From Dipylidium caninum (taxonomy: Eukaryota; Platyhelminthes; Cestoda; Cyclophyllidea; Dipylidiidae), in the NCBI GenBank assembly GCA_017562135.1, contig QEYB01000466.1, positions 496,001 through 560,000 of the forward strand: DNA of 64,000 nucleotides. The letters run 5' to 3'. The translations under genes were made by a program, and so were the position numbers. The notes below the pieces were generated by a model. That model worked only from the letters and a program-made list of their open reading frames with translations, searched no databases and had not been told where the DNA came from. Below are positions 22,719-35,600 of this stretch, piece after piece (position 1 is the stretch's first letter; every line of letters starts with the position of its first letter).

Positions 22719-23428
22719 TTGTCCAAGTTAGGTGAAAGTGGGACACATCAAAACGTCATTACTCTAATCCCACACCCACAAGGTATTCTAATCCCCGTTT
22801 GCATGGTGTTGCTGAGCGACGCAGTCAGGATTACACAGGGCACGTCAAACGAGCGTGGCTGTCTTCACATCCCCACAAGGCTGTTCTGGATGAGGGAGTC
22901 ACACAACACCCCCGTTTTTGTTTTCCTCTTGACAGCATAAACAGTCGGAACGTATGGCTTATCAACAAACTACCCGCCAATTGACATTCCAGTGAGCATT
23001 TTTACCTCGAAAGCCATCAGTGCGGTCGCCTCAAATTCGGATTTTAAAACTGGAGAAAACCACCGTTTCTGCGATTAATGTTTATACGTTAAGTAGACAT
23101 AAGCTAAGCCACCTTTCAATATTTGCCCTCGTCAGGTCAGTGTGTAAATGTCAACATTGACCAGGCTGATTCACCTCTAGTTAGTATTATGACAATTCAG
23201 TTGATCAGGGTGAGTTTGGGGAGAAAATACCAAAGTTTCACACATCTCATGAACAAAGTTTTTTTTTCAAAAGCTTATTTCCTCTGGTTGAACGGTTGAA
23301 GGGGAGAAGAGACATAGAGGTAAAAATGAAGTTTCGGCTCCTTGGTATGCTTTAGATGTTTGAAAGATGAAGGATGCATCGTAAATCGAATTATCCCCTG
23401 AAGGGAGTCAAAAGAGAGGAGAAAGGAG

Positions 23429-23461
23429 ACAGAGAGAAAGAGAGAGAGAGAGAGGATAGAG
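23429..23461. repeat. GA microsatellite
   Basis: An imperfect run of GA units, starting AGAGAAAGAGAGAGAGAGAG and continuing into GGGAGAGGG. Confidence 0.85.
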
Positions 23462-26290
23462 AGGGAGAGGGAGGAAAGATAAAGATAAATAGTAACTGAC
23501 GCACAAACTTGATAGAACAAAATAATTTCTCCAGACTAATTCACATTTGAATGGAAGAGAAATTTGCCCAAATGGGGAAATTGTAGTTAACATATAATAA
23601 GGTGAATCATGGGAATGAGGACAAGCACTCCAAGGAAGTCGTGAATAGAAGTGATAATTAATCACTTCTACAGAACAGCCCAAATCCTGGCTTTTAGAAC
23701 ATCCTGATTGTGTGGCGAAAGTATGGCAAGTTTTTTGCTGAAAGCGCTAGAGTTCAAGCACCTTTTTTAAGGAGGGGGAGGTGGAATTTGGGCATCAGAA
23801 TAATGCACACAGTAAAAGTCCAAGGGAGAATTCTATTAAGTGGAAGAAGATTATTTCTTGTAGCCGGTTTTTTTCGAGAAATCGGTATAAAACAAGAATA
23901 AACGCGAAGAGAAGGTCTGTTTTTATTAACTCCTGTTGCACATTTTGCTTGACCCTAAATCAACCTTGTCTGACCCGTGTCAATAAAATCGGGCAGATAA
24001 TCGTTCTTAGGTAAATTTACACTTGGTTAACAAGAGTTTAAAGGGACTGTTTCAGGTTACTAAGGCAAAAAACCGTTAGGGAGAATGCAGTTTGCGGCAA
24101 ACAGATCAAGGGGTCCTGTAAAAAAATTTCAATCTTTTTGTATGGGACAATGCGAACTGTGGACTGTACGGTACGAGGCTAGTTGGGTCAATTTTTACAG
24201 ATTTGTTTATTTACTTATATCTCTGATTTTGCTATCTGCCACAAGAATTAACAAGCTATCAGGCGGCCAATTATTATAACGGCGATTGTTTAAACAATAA
24301 CATATCAAGGTCGAATCACAAGTATTTAGCGGAGAAAATGTGGAACAAATTAAGAATATTTTTAGTGTATGTTTTCTTGATATCTATAACATTGGCGGAA
24401 TAACACGGAAAACCTCGTCTTGAGTGCAAAAAGTTGCATCACATTCTATTAGTCTAAGAAAAGAGGAAAGATAATTATTCTAGGAAGTACATGAGTTGAA
24501 AGTTCATGCAGTTTCTTCCAAGGTTCTTAGAAAACTAACACCGATATGCGTAAATCAATCGTAAAACTTTCCACAAGCCAAGGGCACTTTTGCCGCAACT
24601 ATGCTAACGCAATGCCAGCAACTGACACATTTCTAAATGGTAAGTGATTAAAGAGTATTGCCTATATCACGTTTTGAGGTTTTGATAAAAGTATAGAGCC
24701 AATTTTACGAATGCTGTCACATAAAAACCAGAAAGTAAGTTTGGTTTCATAGGCTGTTCATCAAATTGCTTAAATGACCAAGCGGCACTTTAAGTCCCTG
24801 TCTCGGATGTATAAATTTCGCATTGCCTGTCAAGGGCGAATCAGATCTAATAAAAAAGGCACACATCGTCGAAGAGAGGTTGAATGCACCGCTACCACCC
24901 GTGCCAAGCTTTAGGGACTTCACGGGAAATATTTATTTCCCCGTATCCGGATTTTGTGTGAATGGGAGTCGACGCAAAGCTGGGTAGGACGAAATAATCG
25001 AGTGACATGCCCTCAGAGCATTGCGGAAGCGGATCTCGCACCATTAGGATATTCTAATAGAAGTCAGATCCCCCATAGGAGGCCACTCCAGAATGGAAAT
25101 GGAAATGTTTCGTGTCACACAAAGGAAAGCACGAAAGTGTTAACTCCCTGAAGTAATCCCATATGTCGTCAGTGTTTCCCTTCCGCCAGATGTATTCACT
25201 AGAGTTGACCCATGCGGCAACATTTTAACTTCCAGAGGAGAAAGTGAAATTGTGATATTAGGGGAATATAAAGTAATGAATCAGGGAAAGCGCTCTCTTC
25301 CTCTCCCCAACTTCTACCCCGTCGTTGCGCTTGTCCGCAAATGAATCATACGGTTTTCAATCAACTTTTGACTGGATAAAGTAGGAAGTGAGATTGACAT
25401 TCACTGCCCAAGTGTGACGAAAAATCTCTTTCTGCCTGCTATTTTATCTGATGACTTTAGTTTCGTGTAAAACGAATTAAATTCCACTTTGACAACATTT
25501 TAAACGATTTACTTTGTACAGAAGACTTGCATTTCTTTCCGCACATGCACTAAATCCCCTCCGACCCGCATCCCCACCCACCTAAAACATGGAGGACGAA
25601 AAATGTGGTGAATTTCTAATGTTGGCTTGCACCAGAGAAACAGGAATGCAAAATTAATGTTGTACGCGTAATGTCTGTTTGCCTGCTTCCTCTTTTCGCC
25701 TTATCCACCACCTCCCTCATCGGCTGTCTAGCCATTGAGGAATGCTAAAAATCGTCAAGTGCAATCCCCAGACCCTGGATCAGCAAATACCGTGACGAAG
25801 AGGCAGGAGTATCGCCGAGTCAAAAAAAGCCTGTCACACTAGTAGTCTTCGTCTAAACAACCATGGCATTTCTAGCCGAGTCTAGTCTGAGTGGTTCAAA
25901 CGTAAAAGTCCGCGTCCCCATCCTCTCGGCCCCAAAGTCCCACTCTCCGCCAGTGGGTCGGTGATCGCTTGGGCGACGTGCGAAAGAGGACGGTGCGAAG
26001 GCCTGAGGCGACATCTAAAGTGCATTGCGTTTGGAAGGGTTCAAATGTCATTAGGAGTGTGATGGAAACATAAATCAAGGCCATAATTTTCCTAAACCAA
26101 AATTCGCCGCTCTCGAGTGCGTGTATGTGTGCCAGGTAAGACGTGATAAACGTCAATTCGAGGGATTCCAGATATTCCACTCACTTGTCCATGCCTTGGA
26201 CACTCCTCCTTTTTCGTCATCGACGTCCTGTAACGTTGATGATCGTCACCGCATCTTACCGTACGAAATAGAGCTTAAGTGAAAGAATCG

Positions 26291-26361
26291 AAGATGGGGA
26301 TGGGGAAAACGCCGGAGGGACTGCGACAGAAAGCGTTCAAGATGGTGGAGGAAATGGTGAG
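26291..26361 (+). other. Possible first exon of an unidentified plus-strand gene
   Basis: An ATG-initiated frame encodes MGMGKTPEGLRQKAFKMVEEM and ends exactly at a strong donor, GAAATG|GTGAGT. A second frame is also open here. I find no convincing downstream exon, so this is only a candidate divergent gene or non-coding transcript. Confidence 0.2.
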
Positions 26362-29300
26362 TCTCCTGATCCAAAGGCTCCCCAAGTCGGCTGCCCTACT
26401 TGTCTGATGGTTCCACCGCCGCTTTGGCGGTCAACTTCGCCTCTTTACCCCGTCACAAGATATGACATATATGGTGGGATCCGCCCGCCCTTCCACTTGA
26501 AGCAGCCTTCCAGTCTGCCACGTTTCTCTCTTCCTACCAGAGAATGAAGAACTTACGAGTGGGTAATGGTGCCAAATCGAGGAGCAGAGACGATGGAGAG
26601 ACAGAAAATACGTCCATAAAGGTAGCAGTCGAGTGCGAGAGAGAGCAAATTGAAGTGCAGAGCAAGGAACGGCCATATTTTATGTCACATGGTACATCTC
26701 GGCTGCGCATTCACGAGCCCTTTTAACATGGGCCATCATTTATAACCCTCCACTATGCATACGAAAGATCAGTCTTTTTCGAAGAGATGGGAACCCACTG
26801 TGGTGCACAGCGTGCCATATGTGAAAAGGATGCGAGGAGGCTCGTATAAGGCATCCTTTTCGGATTTGACCCTGGCGATTACCAATGACTGGTCATGAGG
26901 CATGTCAGTTCTCGTCTTTCTTCAAATTATGTCGGTGGAAGACGCGAGAGGAGTGCCTCTTCTCTCTGAGGTAATTTTGTAATAGCGAAAAAGCATTTCA
27001 GGGGAGTTTGGAAAATGAGGAGAAAGACGTCAGTAAGGCACAGGACAGTGACACAGAGAAAAACCAAAAGGGGAAATTGTATTTGGGGTAGTCAAATTTC
27101 GTGGCCGTCGAACCGGCTTAGTGCTTTTAATTGGTCCAGCCAGTCTGGCCAGTGAAGGCAACCGAAGCAAAATGAATGCACTGGGCCAAAAGGAAATGTC
27201 AGAGATGTTTGTGGCACGAAATATCGAGAAGCCTTGAAAGCGTACTACTGGGGGATGAAAGTCAAAAAGGCGCCTCCGAGTACGTGCCAAAAAACACCTT
27301 AGGTGGATGCTAAGGACTCGACTTTAACCCAACTGCTCTAAGGGGGTGCGAGGGAGACTGGTCTTTCGTGACATGCTGGCCACTGTAGTCTAAATATGAT
27401 GACAAACAAATTTCCGACGTCACATGTCACGGCTTTTCATTCGGTGGCCAGACGGAATACGTAGGCCAGTCAGGTTGATGCAATGCATGAGAAAAAATTT
27501 TTTGATTGTGCAGGTTTTCAAGAATTTATGAAAACATGTATAAGGAGAAAAGAGAAATGAGGAGGCTGAATTGCGAGATATTTGATCGACGGGGATCTCT
27601 GCTCAGTCGACATTCCTGAACAGTTAACAAGATATCGCCTGTCAAAAGGATCACTAGAACGATCTGGAGTTCAAAATCAGATGTGCTGCTTTACTGCAGC
27701 AAAATAAAGGTTGAAACCCTTGGGGATTCAAGAATATTAGGAAATTGACGATAGAGAATAACGGGAACATTACATTTAAGACCAGAGAATTGTCGAAAAG
27801 GGTGATCAGATGGTAAAGGGATGATCAAAAGGAGAACACCCATTATTCCCATGGTGTTAAGTCACACTAAAAACGGGTGAGAATAGGCCTCTCAACACGA
27901 AATGGGAACTTTCAAGAAGAGGGATTAACAACAATGCTTTTATCTTCTGTCCCAGGCAGAATTACACAAACTATTTTGCATTACTGATGCGTATCAAAAC
28001 AAAGTACTTTAAAGGTTCTCGCTAGCCCCCAAAAGCAACATAAGCCAGCCTATCTCGCGTATCTAAGGGGACAAAAGCAACTTCGCACAAGGGACGCCCA
28101 TAATCTAACTTATAGCGCAGTAGTTTGTGGATGTCTGGCCTCGTGCACACGCGCAAAGCTGACATTTTCGTGAAAGGTAAAACACTTTCGCGCAATTGTT
28201 GCAAATCATTTATTAGATGTCATTGTGGAGCAAAGCACGAATAATGACCAATCGAGTGCGGCACTAGACGCCTCAAAGGATCAAAGCGACCTAAAAAATG
28301 ACTCAGAAAAACAATGCATGACAATTGTTAGTTATGGAATTTTAAACACCTGGCCCATTGTAGAATTGTTTTAATTACACCTTACTTTAATTAATATACT
28401 GTGCACCTTACTTGCGTTTTGTATAAAAAGACAAGAGGTTAAGACAATTTCGTAAGAGGAATGATAAGGCATGATTTGAACAACACCCGTTCCGAAAGTT
28501 TAACCAAAATTATAATATCAAGAAAACGGATCTAAATGCTAATTGATTGCCCTAGCGACTTAAAATAGGTGTCGACAATTTTTAAAGGGACTCGCGGACA
28601 AACCTCTCCACCACTCACTCCAAGACGAGCTGATCTTGCTGCAAATCCAACTGTTATAAAGAAACGATTTCATAACAGATGGCATCGACAAATGTTCTGC
28701 CGCGTCAAACTGCAATCCTGTCGATTTATGAAAGGGGGAGGAGAGGAGAAAGTTTGTCCTCTCCGTACCTTAAATAAACTGCGAGCCGGGGGCGTGAACA
28801 GTTTCAACTCCTCGAATGGAATGTCAGGAATTTAAAAGCTAATCTCACCGACAACGCCCAATTGTACCTAATTTTAAAATACATTAATATCGAAAATCAA
28901 TGTGAGGGATTTGGATTACTATTCCACAAATAAAAAACTCGAAGTTAATTCATTGCCAAAACATACATTACCTTCTCAAATGAAGACATCATTTATGCCT
29001 ATATAGTTATGTAAAAAAGTACAAAATGCACCTCTTATGTTAACACTTAGTCTGAAAGGTACATAAAGCGGAACAGACGAGTAACCAAATGGGTGCTTAT
29101 TAAATAGGGAATAGTTGATGAAGTCTAAAGCTTACCTCACATTAGCACCCTTAATGGATTTTGTCATAATCTATTGCGTCTCGTGAAATGTTCTGTCTGA
29201 ATGTTAATCCGATTGCAGTCCTTTCAAGGTGAAGCCTTTACTTATGACTCGGCTGTCATGCCTAAAATCATCATGAAGTTGGGAGAATGCACGTGGGCAC

Positions 29301-32300
29301 ACACACTTGGGGGAATTTGGGAAATGCCTTGATGCGATGGACGAAGGTCATGCATCTTCGTGCGTGCATGTGTGCAGTTGTGGCCACGCTTTCGATCGGT
29401 GCTCACCACTCGCCCATTGGTTGGTGAAGGGCCACGTCATTGGAGTGGGCCAATCATTTCCTGCGCCGGCTGGTTTGCACACTTTATGGGATCACCCGGG
29501 CTGGAAAGTGGTAAAGCTCTCGTCTGGCATCATTTGTATGATTAAACGGGCTTGTATTGCCTATCATCAGGTAATTAATAAAAAAAATGGGACGCAGAAA
29601 TGTTTTATGTACCTGCCACTCTAGCCTATAGGGTGAAATATCGAAGTGGAAAGTGGCTTACATTTTTGTCGCATGTCCAGATGACTGTTAAATTTGTTGG
29701 GTCTTATCATCACAAAGTATTTTTTGGTATACAGTTTCGGTAGAGACGGCAGCTTCACAATACTTCCACCTGTACAATGGCGCAGGTTTATATCGAGGAC
29801 GTGGCGCCCAAATGAGACGTCAAATGTGGTCATTGTTGGGAATTTCGCGTGTCTGGTTGATACCTGTACAGATTAACTTATAATGGTTTGTTTAAATCAA
29901 CCCTACAGTAGATTTTTTGATTTAACTCTGTCCTTCAACCGGGCCTTGGTCCCTACAGCTTTTTGGCCTTACAGTGCCTTGATCTTCTATTCCCCAAACT
30001 CCACACTAACGCAATATGCTTTAAGCCTAAGATGCCATTAAATTGCAATATGAATTTCCAACTACGGGTGAAAGGTTTGTAACCATGCAATAACTATCCC
30101 GATGGTTTTATTCTGTGTTTTGTTTATTCAAATTCTTAATTGGGACGCGTAAATATTAAAGTTTATTGCGCAATGAAACCAAAAGATTTCGACCATTCAT
30201 TCGATTGATCGCCCCCAATTTAAAAACACAATAACATCAATATTTACCACTTAGGTTGTAATGCAATGTGCATACGTTGCAGTCTTCTAAAACAAGCGTT
30301 ACCAGCCGACTTGCCGAATATAACGAATAACACGTCAACAAAACGCGCTTCATTCTTTGGTCATTGCTAACGGAATGCTTATTTTGTACACGCACATAGC
30401 AAAATGAAGTACAAAGGGAAGGAGAAGGATTAGCCCATATTCACGGGGTCGTTCAGTGGGAACGAGGTAGGTCGTGCTGTTACTGGAGTGACTTCGGCGG
30501 TCATGTCTGCAGGGGATGACTTGCTGTAAATAAAAATTCCAATTTTACAAAACTTTGGTGGTAATAAACTTTCTACTGAAATTTATCAGTAGCGATTCTA
30601 TAATCGTCGAAATAACACAGTAACTTACCAAAGTAGGTTAGGGAAGGCCGGTATTCGCAGATACTGTCCTGTAAGATAAGGTAATAACCGCGTAAAGCTG
30701 TCCAAAGCTAGCCGATATAATATCTCGAGATGGCACAAAAGTGCCATGGGAAGTAATCTTACAAATCTTCAATGGAGGTATCTGAACCGCATTTCCACCC
30801 TGTTTCAAACTTCATGGATAAAAAGTAGCATTTTAACCCATCACAATAGCCAACTTAATGATATGTGGAAGAGATCTTTGCGAATGCTGAATTAGTGCTG
30901 CCGTTTAAAAATTTTTATTTAAACACATTGTTTTCTTGAATTTGTGATATAAGTAGTACAAATGTATATTTCGCCGCGATTAAAAGGCTGAAACTTAAGA
31001 AACGTCCGCCAAAAAAATAGATGCTCGCTACCAATTTGATCAGGCATCCGAGGCGGTGGAGAAGTTACATTATTACGATGTGGTTATGTGCACAGTGAAA
31101 TGACAATGAGATTCGCACTTTGTCTCATGACAACTGCCCCTGTTAACCAAGATATGCATACATGATTTGGCCTCAATTTAATAGCCTTTCGGTCTAAGGA
31201 GCGATCGTCTAATTAATGAACTAGTTCAAGCGAGTTGTGCCGCACTTAATATTCCTGTACGCGGTATGGAGGAGAATGATTTTGAAGTAGTACGAGAGGG
31301 AAGGCGGTGGAGAGGCGGAAGATGTACTCGAGGAAGAAGTTGGAAAGCAGCATGACGGCGTGAGTTATAACCGTTCTCCTTTTGACTGTAAAGTCTCCTT
31401 AACGCCCACAAGCTACAATTAGAGCGCTAAGTGCTAAACCACTTTGTGAGCATGCATTGCACTGCTTTAACATACTTTGCCATATAATCCGAGACAGTAC
31501 TGCTATAACTTTTTCTAATCTATGCAAAATATGATAAACACATAAATTACCAGGATTAAAAATTTGTTTTTTGCACGTAGTTGCAATGTCGCAAGACACT
31601 GCAACTACGCAGTAGGGCGGACGATGGCCAAAAAGCGAAAGTAAGGTATTTAGAATTTTTTTGACACATGAAAGCAAAAATAGTCCCTTCCAAAAGGAAT
31701 GCTAAGAAATGCTGCTTTTAAGTATTCAGTCAGTTGGAGAGATCAAATCTGCAACCAAGCCTCACTGAAAACTGATGAGATAGCCGCTAATTTCGCTCAC
31801 GCGATCGTTCCTGTGGAAGCCTACTCCACAACTATCGCAGTATAAATCGCATATAATAATCTGTGGCAATGAACTTCAGGAGATGGTGATAATAATGGTC
31901 ACGCAACTACTTTGGTAAAATATCATTCATTTCCACTGTGGGATGACTTTTTCGTTTGCTTAAGACGGCGGCGCTTCCCCTGCAAACGTATAATCAACCG
32001 AACAGCAAAGTAGTTACTCTCCGCGGGCTTTAGATCGCACTTTAACCGAAATCAAAGCCAAATTAGGTTCGAAATATCTGGAGTGTATAGCTGAGATGAG
32101 CGAAGTTAAGTAGAATGAGTGAATGAAATTACTCTCGAGGCGCAAATTAACGTGGGTGTAACTTTCAAGATAAATATAAGTTAATTCGTAACCGAGTTGT
32201 TATATCATACTAAGTCTCACTCTTTGTTCAGATAATTTAATGCAAAAAGTTATGCATTTATATTTTGCGCTGGACGGAATTAGGTGGAAGGTTGTTTAGT

Positions 32301-32436
32301 TAAACCAAAAATTTGAGCAATTTAGAGTCAAACTACCTAGCGCTCTATTTGAGAACCGTTACCGAGTTAAAAACGTGTATTTCGTGGGGTTTTTTATATC
32401 TCCAACTGGTACAAGTCTCTTGGGTATGGCCCTTGT

Positions 32437-32640
32437 TCAGTGAGGCTTCAGCACACAACTCATTAATATTAAGTGCTTTTCAGCCTGGGATAAATGATAT
32501 GATGGCCCGCATACCGAATTAACGAATCGAATATTCGTCCTCACAGAGCGATTGTTGAGGGGATTCACTGGTCGAAAGTTGTCAGCCATCGACGTAGACC
32601 AGAGAGTCTTGTCTGTCCTCAGTTGTCTCAACACTTTCAT
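32437..32640 (-). CDS. CA-related gene last exon
   Basis: The acceptor is CCTACAG|ATG (phase 0). MKVLRQLRTDKTLWS and MADNFRPVNPLNNRSVRTN match CA10's MHSLRLLSQNQPSQI and MSDNFRPVQPLNNRCIRTN. The frame then runs about 32 residues of unrelated tail to a stop at 32437. A possible donor (AATTCG|GTATGC) just after the domain would instead lead to another exon. Confidence 0.9.
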   Translation of the reverse strand: MKVLRQLRTDKTLWSTSMADNFRPVNPLNNRSVRTNIRFVNSVCGPSYHLSQAEKHLILMSCVLKPH

Positions 32641-35600
32641 CTGTAGGCACGCAAAAACATTTAACTGTCACTCAGTTGACTAAATCCCCATCCAATTGGC
32701 ACTCATTTTAAGTGATGTTATTAGAATCACGATTACAACTAATTTAGGCGATTAAATTCCACCTAAAAATACCCTGGTGCAGTGGATATAGCGTAGTGAG
32801 GTTGAATAGACATTTCGGGTTCTTCCAAGTGTTTACCAGACGCATTGTACATAAATAAGGGGGTCTTTTATTTGCCATAAATCATTGTACCATTTAACTT
32901 GGATAAGGTGGGATCGCCTCCTTCTCCTCCCCCTACGGATTTTAGAGGCAGGGGGAGAAGAAGGAAGAAGATGAAGAAGATTAACGGTTACTTGCCTATG
33001 TGCCTACATACGTTACGTGTGTGCGTGTGTATGTCTTCATTTTTTCTCTTCCCGGCCAAATTAACTGGGTGGTCCAGGCCCTTCCTTTCCTACCAGGAAG
33101 ATTAAGGACTCTGACTATTGAACTCAAGAGTACTTGCATGTAAAACCAACATTTTTATGGTGTTACGCAAAGCATTAAATTAATAAATTGTCTGAAAGCA
33201 TCAACGCGAAGGCGTCGACTTCGTCTTCCTAGTCGACTATTTAAGATTGATCAGCACCTCCTTCCGAAAGTAGCCAGCCAGCCATCCACCGTCTATCTAT
33301 TCATTTAAGAGGAGCTAGAAACTGGGTCTTGAGGATTTATAGGCGGACCCACTTGTCGAGGAGAGGTTAGTCAACGACTCTTCTCTGGTGGGAGGTTTAG
33401 AACACCTCTAGTACAAACGAGGCGGGTACCTCTTTGGCCGAGATTTGGATTGATCGGTTGAGGATGATCCACGTCACCGTTTCAGCACAACTGGGGAAGG
33501 GAAGAGAACCCTCGTATGTCATGTACTCGTCGATGGCTGGGAAGAGAGCCTGTAATTCGATTCCTTTCAGGTGAAATTTATTGCCTGAAAGGGAAGTGGA
33601 ACAAAAGGAGAAGAAGGAGGGGGTAAAGCGGCTTTTTATCTATACACCACTGACTTCACGCAGACATTTACACACGCCCGCATTAGAGCCTGGCCAATCT
33701 GTGCTTCCATGTGATATGTGTCTCAAATTTAAGTGATCCTCAAGTCCAATAATACATCAGTCAGGCTTATTAATAATTTCCCTTCGCTTCTGCCCCCCCC
33801 CCTCCTCCCGCCGTCCCGCCGCCACACCCGCCGACTCCCTTATTAGGAATCTTCACCTTTATATGAGGTAAGGTAATGCATTGGTTGGAGCAACGTCCCA
33901 AAGTCAAACAATCTACGCGTATGAACCGGAAAGAGGCGAATTGCAAATTTGGGGAGGAGGATGAACGTATTGTCTCAATTGTGACGAGGAGAGAAGGAAA
34001 ATGAAGGGGAGAGGTTGAAAATAAACAAAGAAGGAGGAGGAGGCGGTCAAGTAGACACCGCGGTGAATCTGGTCAGCAAAGTTGCTCAAGTCGTTGAGGG
34101 CGACGACAATGGCCGAAGCAGACGACCGGACACGGCAAACTTTACCATGAACTACTGACGACCGAGGTGAGAAATGAAGGTGGAAGGCGTGTAAACCTCC
34201 GGTGTGTTGGCACAAAAAAAGGTCCAGCCAGTATCTCGACCGGAAGCTATTCAAATTCAATCAAAAACTCTTGTTTATCGACTAAGGATACGCATAACCT
34301 TGAAAGTAGGGCCAATTTTTTTTAAATTAGGAGTCTTCTTAGCATTTGTCCTTCCCGTAGGAACTTGAGATGGTAGTTGGACAACTTTGACGAACTCACG
34401 GTGAAATTGACTAAACGTCAGTTTAGTTAGAGTGGCATCTGATAGACGAATTCCCTTCCAGACCCTCGCCTTATCATCCACCATTTTAGCCGCCTTTCCT
34501 GAGGTCTTCGCTCTCTGGACAGATCATGCTGTCTCGTTCAGGGAAAAACGTGAGTCGCGATGGTAGGAGACAAGGATGGAGGGTCGAGAGTGGGTGGCGG
34601 GGGTCCCACGAGACATTTATGGCAACGCGCTGTCAAACGAAGTGCTGAAGGAGGAGGTTTCTCGTTAAATCGCCGTATTGCCACCTTTCGAGGGTTTAGA
34701 TATGATCGTATTTGCTGTCACCGAATGAGATAATGGCAAATCTGTTCAATCGCCCACCTCCCAACTTGTGTCCGCGTCCCCATTTCCACCGGCCAGCAAA
34801 GCCCGTTCGCGGCTGCTGCCCCACTTGCTCCCCCCCCCGCCACCACCGTCTCGTTTCTCGATGGTATCATGGCAACATGAAGTGTATCAGGCCATGGCAA
34901 AATCACTTCCCACTAGACGACGTCGGATGCAGCGGTCACGCAAAATACCAGGTTGGAGGAGGTCAGAGGAGTCTACGTGGTTGGGGGAAGACTACCGCCT
35001 GCCTAATTGGTGTCCAACGAAGGTGATGTTGAAGATTTTCGCCGAAGTTTTGTGAAAAAAACTATTCCCCTTTCGGGTATTGATCTGCAAATTAAGCGCT
35101 TTGCCCACCCTAGTGGCTTTACGGCTCTTGGTATCCCCCTTCGTGCTCCTCCTCCTCCTCCTCGCCTTCCCTTCTTTACCTTTTGTCTACGGACTATGCT
35201 TTATTGCGTTAGGCAGATTGTACATTAGGCGATGTCAACTGCATAATGAACCCTCAAGAGTTGACACAATGAGGTGGCGGAGAAGGGAATTACCCAAAAG
35301 CCTCGCCTCCTACCATCGCCCTTTCTGCGTTGCTTCCCCTTGTTGACGACGTGGAGCAGACCCTCGGTAGAACGAGAGAGAGAGAGAACGAAAAAAAACA
35401 GCGAAATCAGACATCTGATGTACGAGTGGTAGACGCCGGAGATGGGGATAATGGAGGGGAATTTCGCCCCGCCTCCCTCCCCCCACCGCATGGAGTGCCG
35501 GGAACAAAACCCTGTCCCGTCCCCCTTCTCGTCCCACAGATGGTATCTCGACAGTGTGTCAGTTGTAGGGCATGAGTGAAGTATTATTTGCCCCCACCTG

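Larger units (their letters stand above)
22719..32436. other. Intergenic region between supervillin and the CA-related gene
   Basis: About 9.7 kb upstream of the supervillin start codon and downstream of the CA-related stop codon. It is increasingly AT-rich from about 28 kb. A GA microsatellite lies at 23429-23461. No conserved coding exon, tRNA or rRNA is recognised. The supervillin promoter and any 5' non-coding exon should lie in its left part. Confidence 0.6.

Noticed and set aside
33913..34260. Whole 115-codon minus frame as one exon
   Set aside because: Only the central part fits the CA domain; the flanks run through good splice sites into unrelated sequence.
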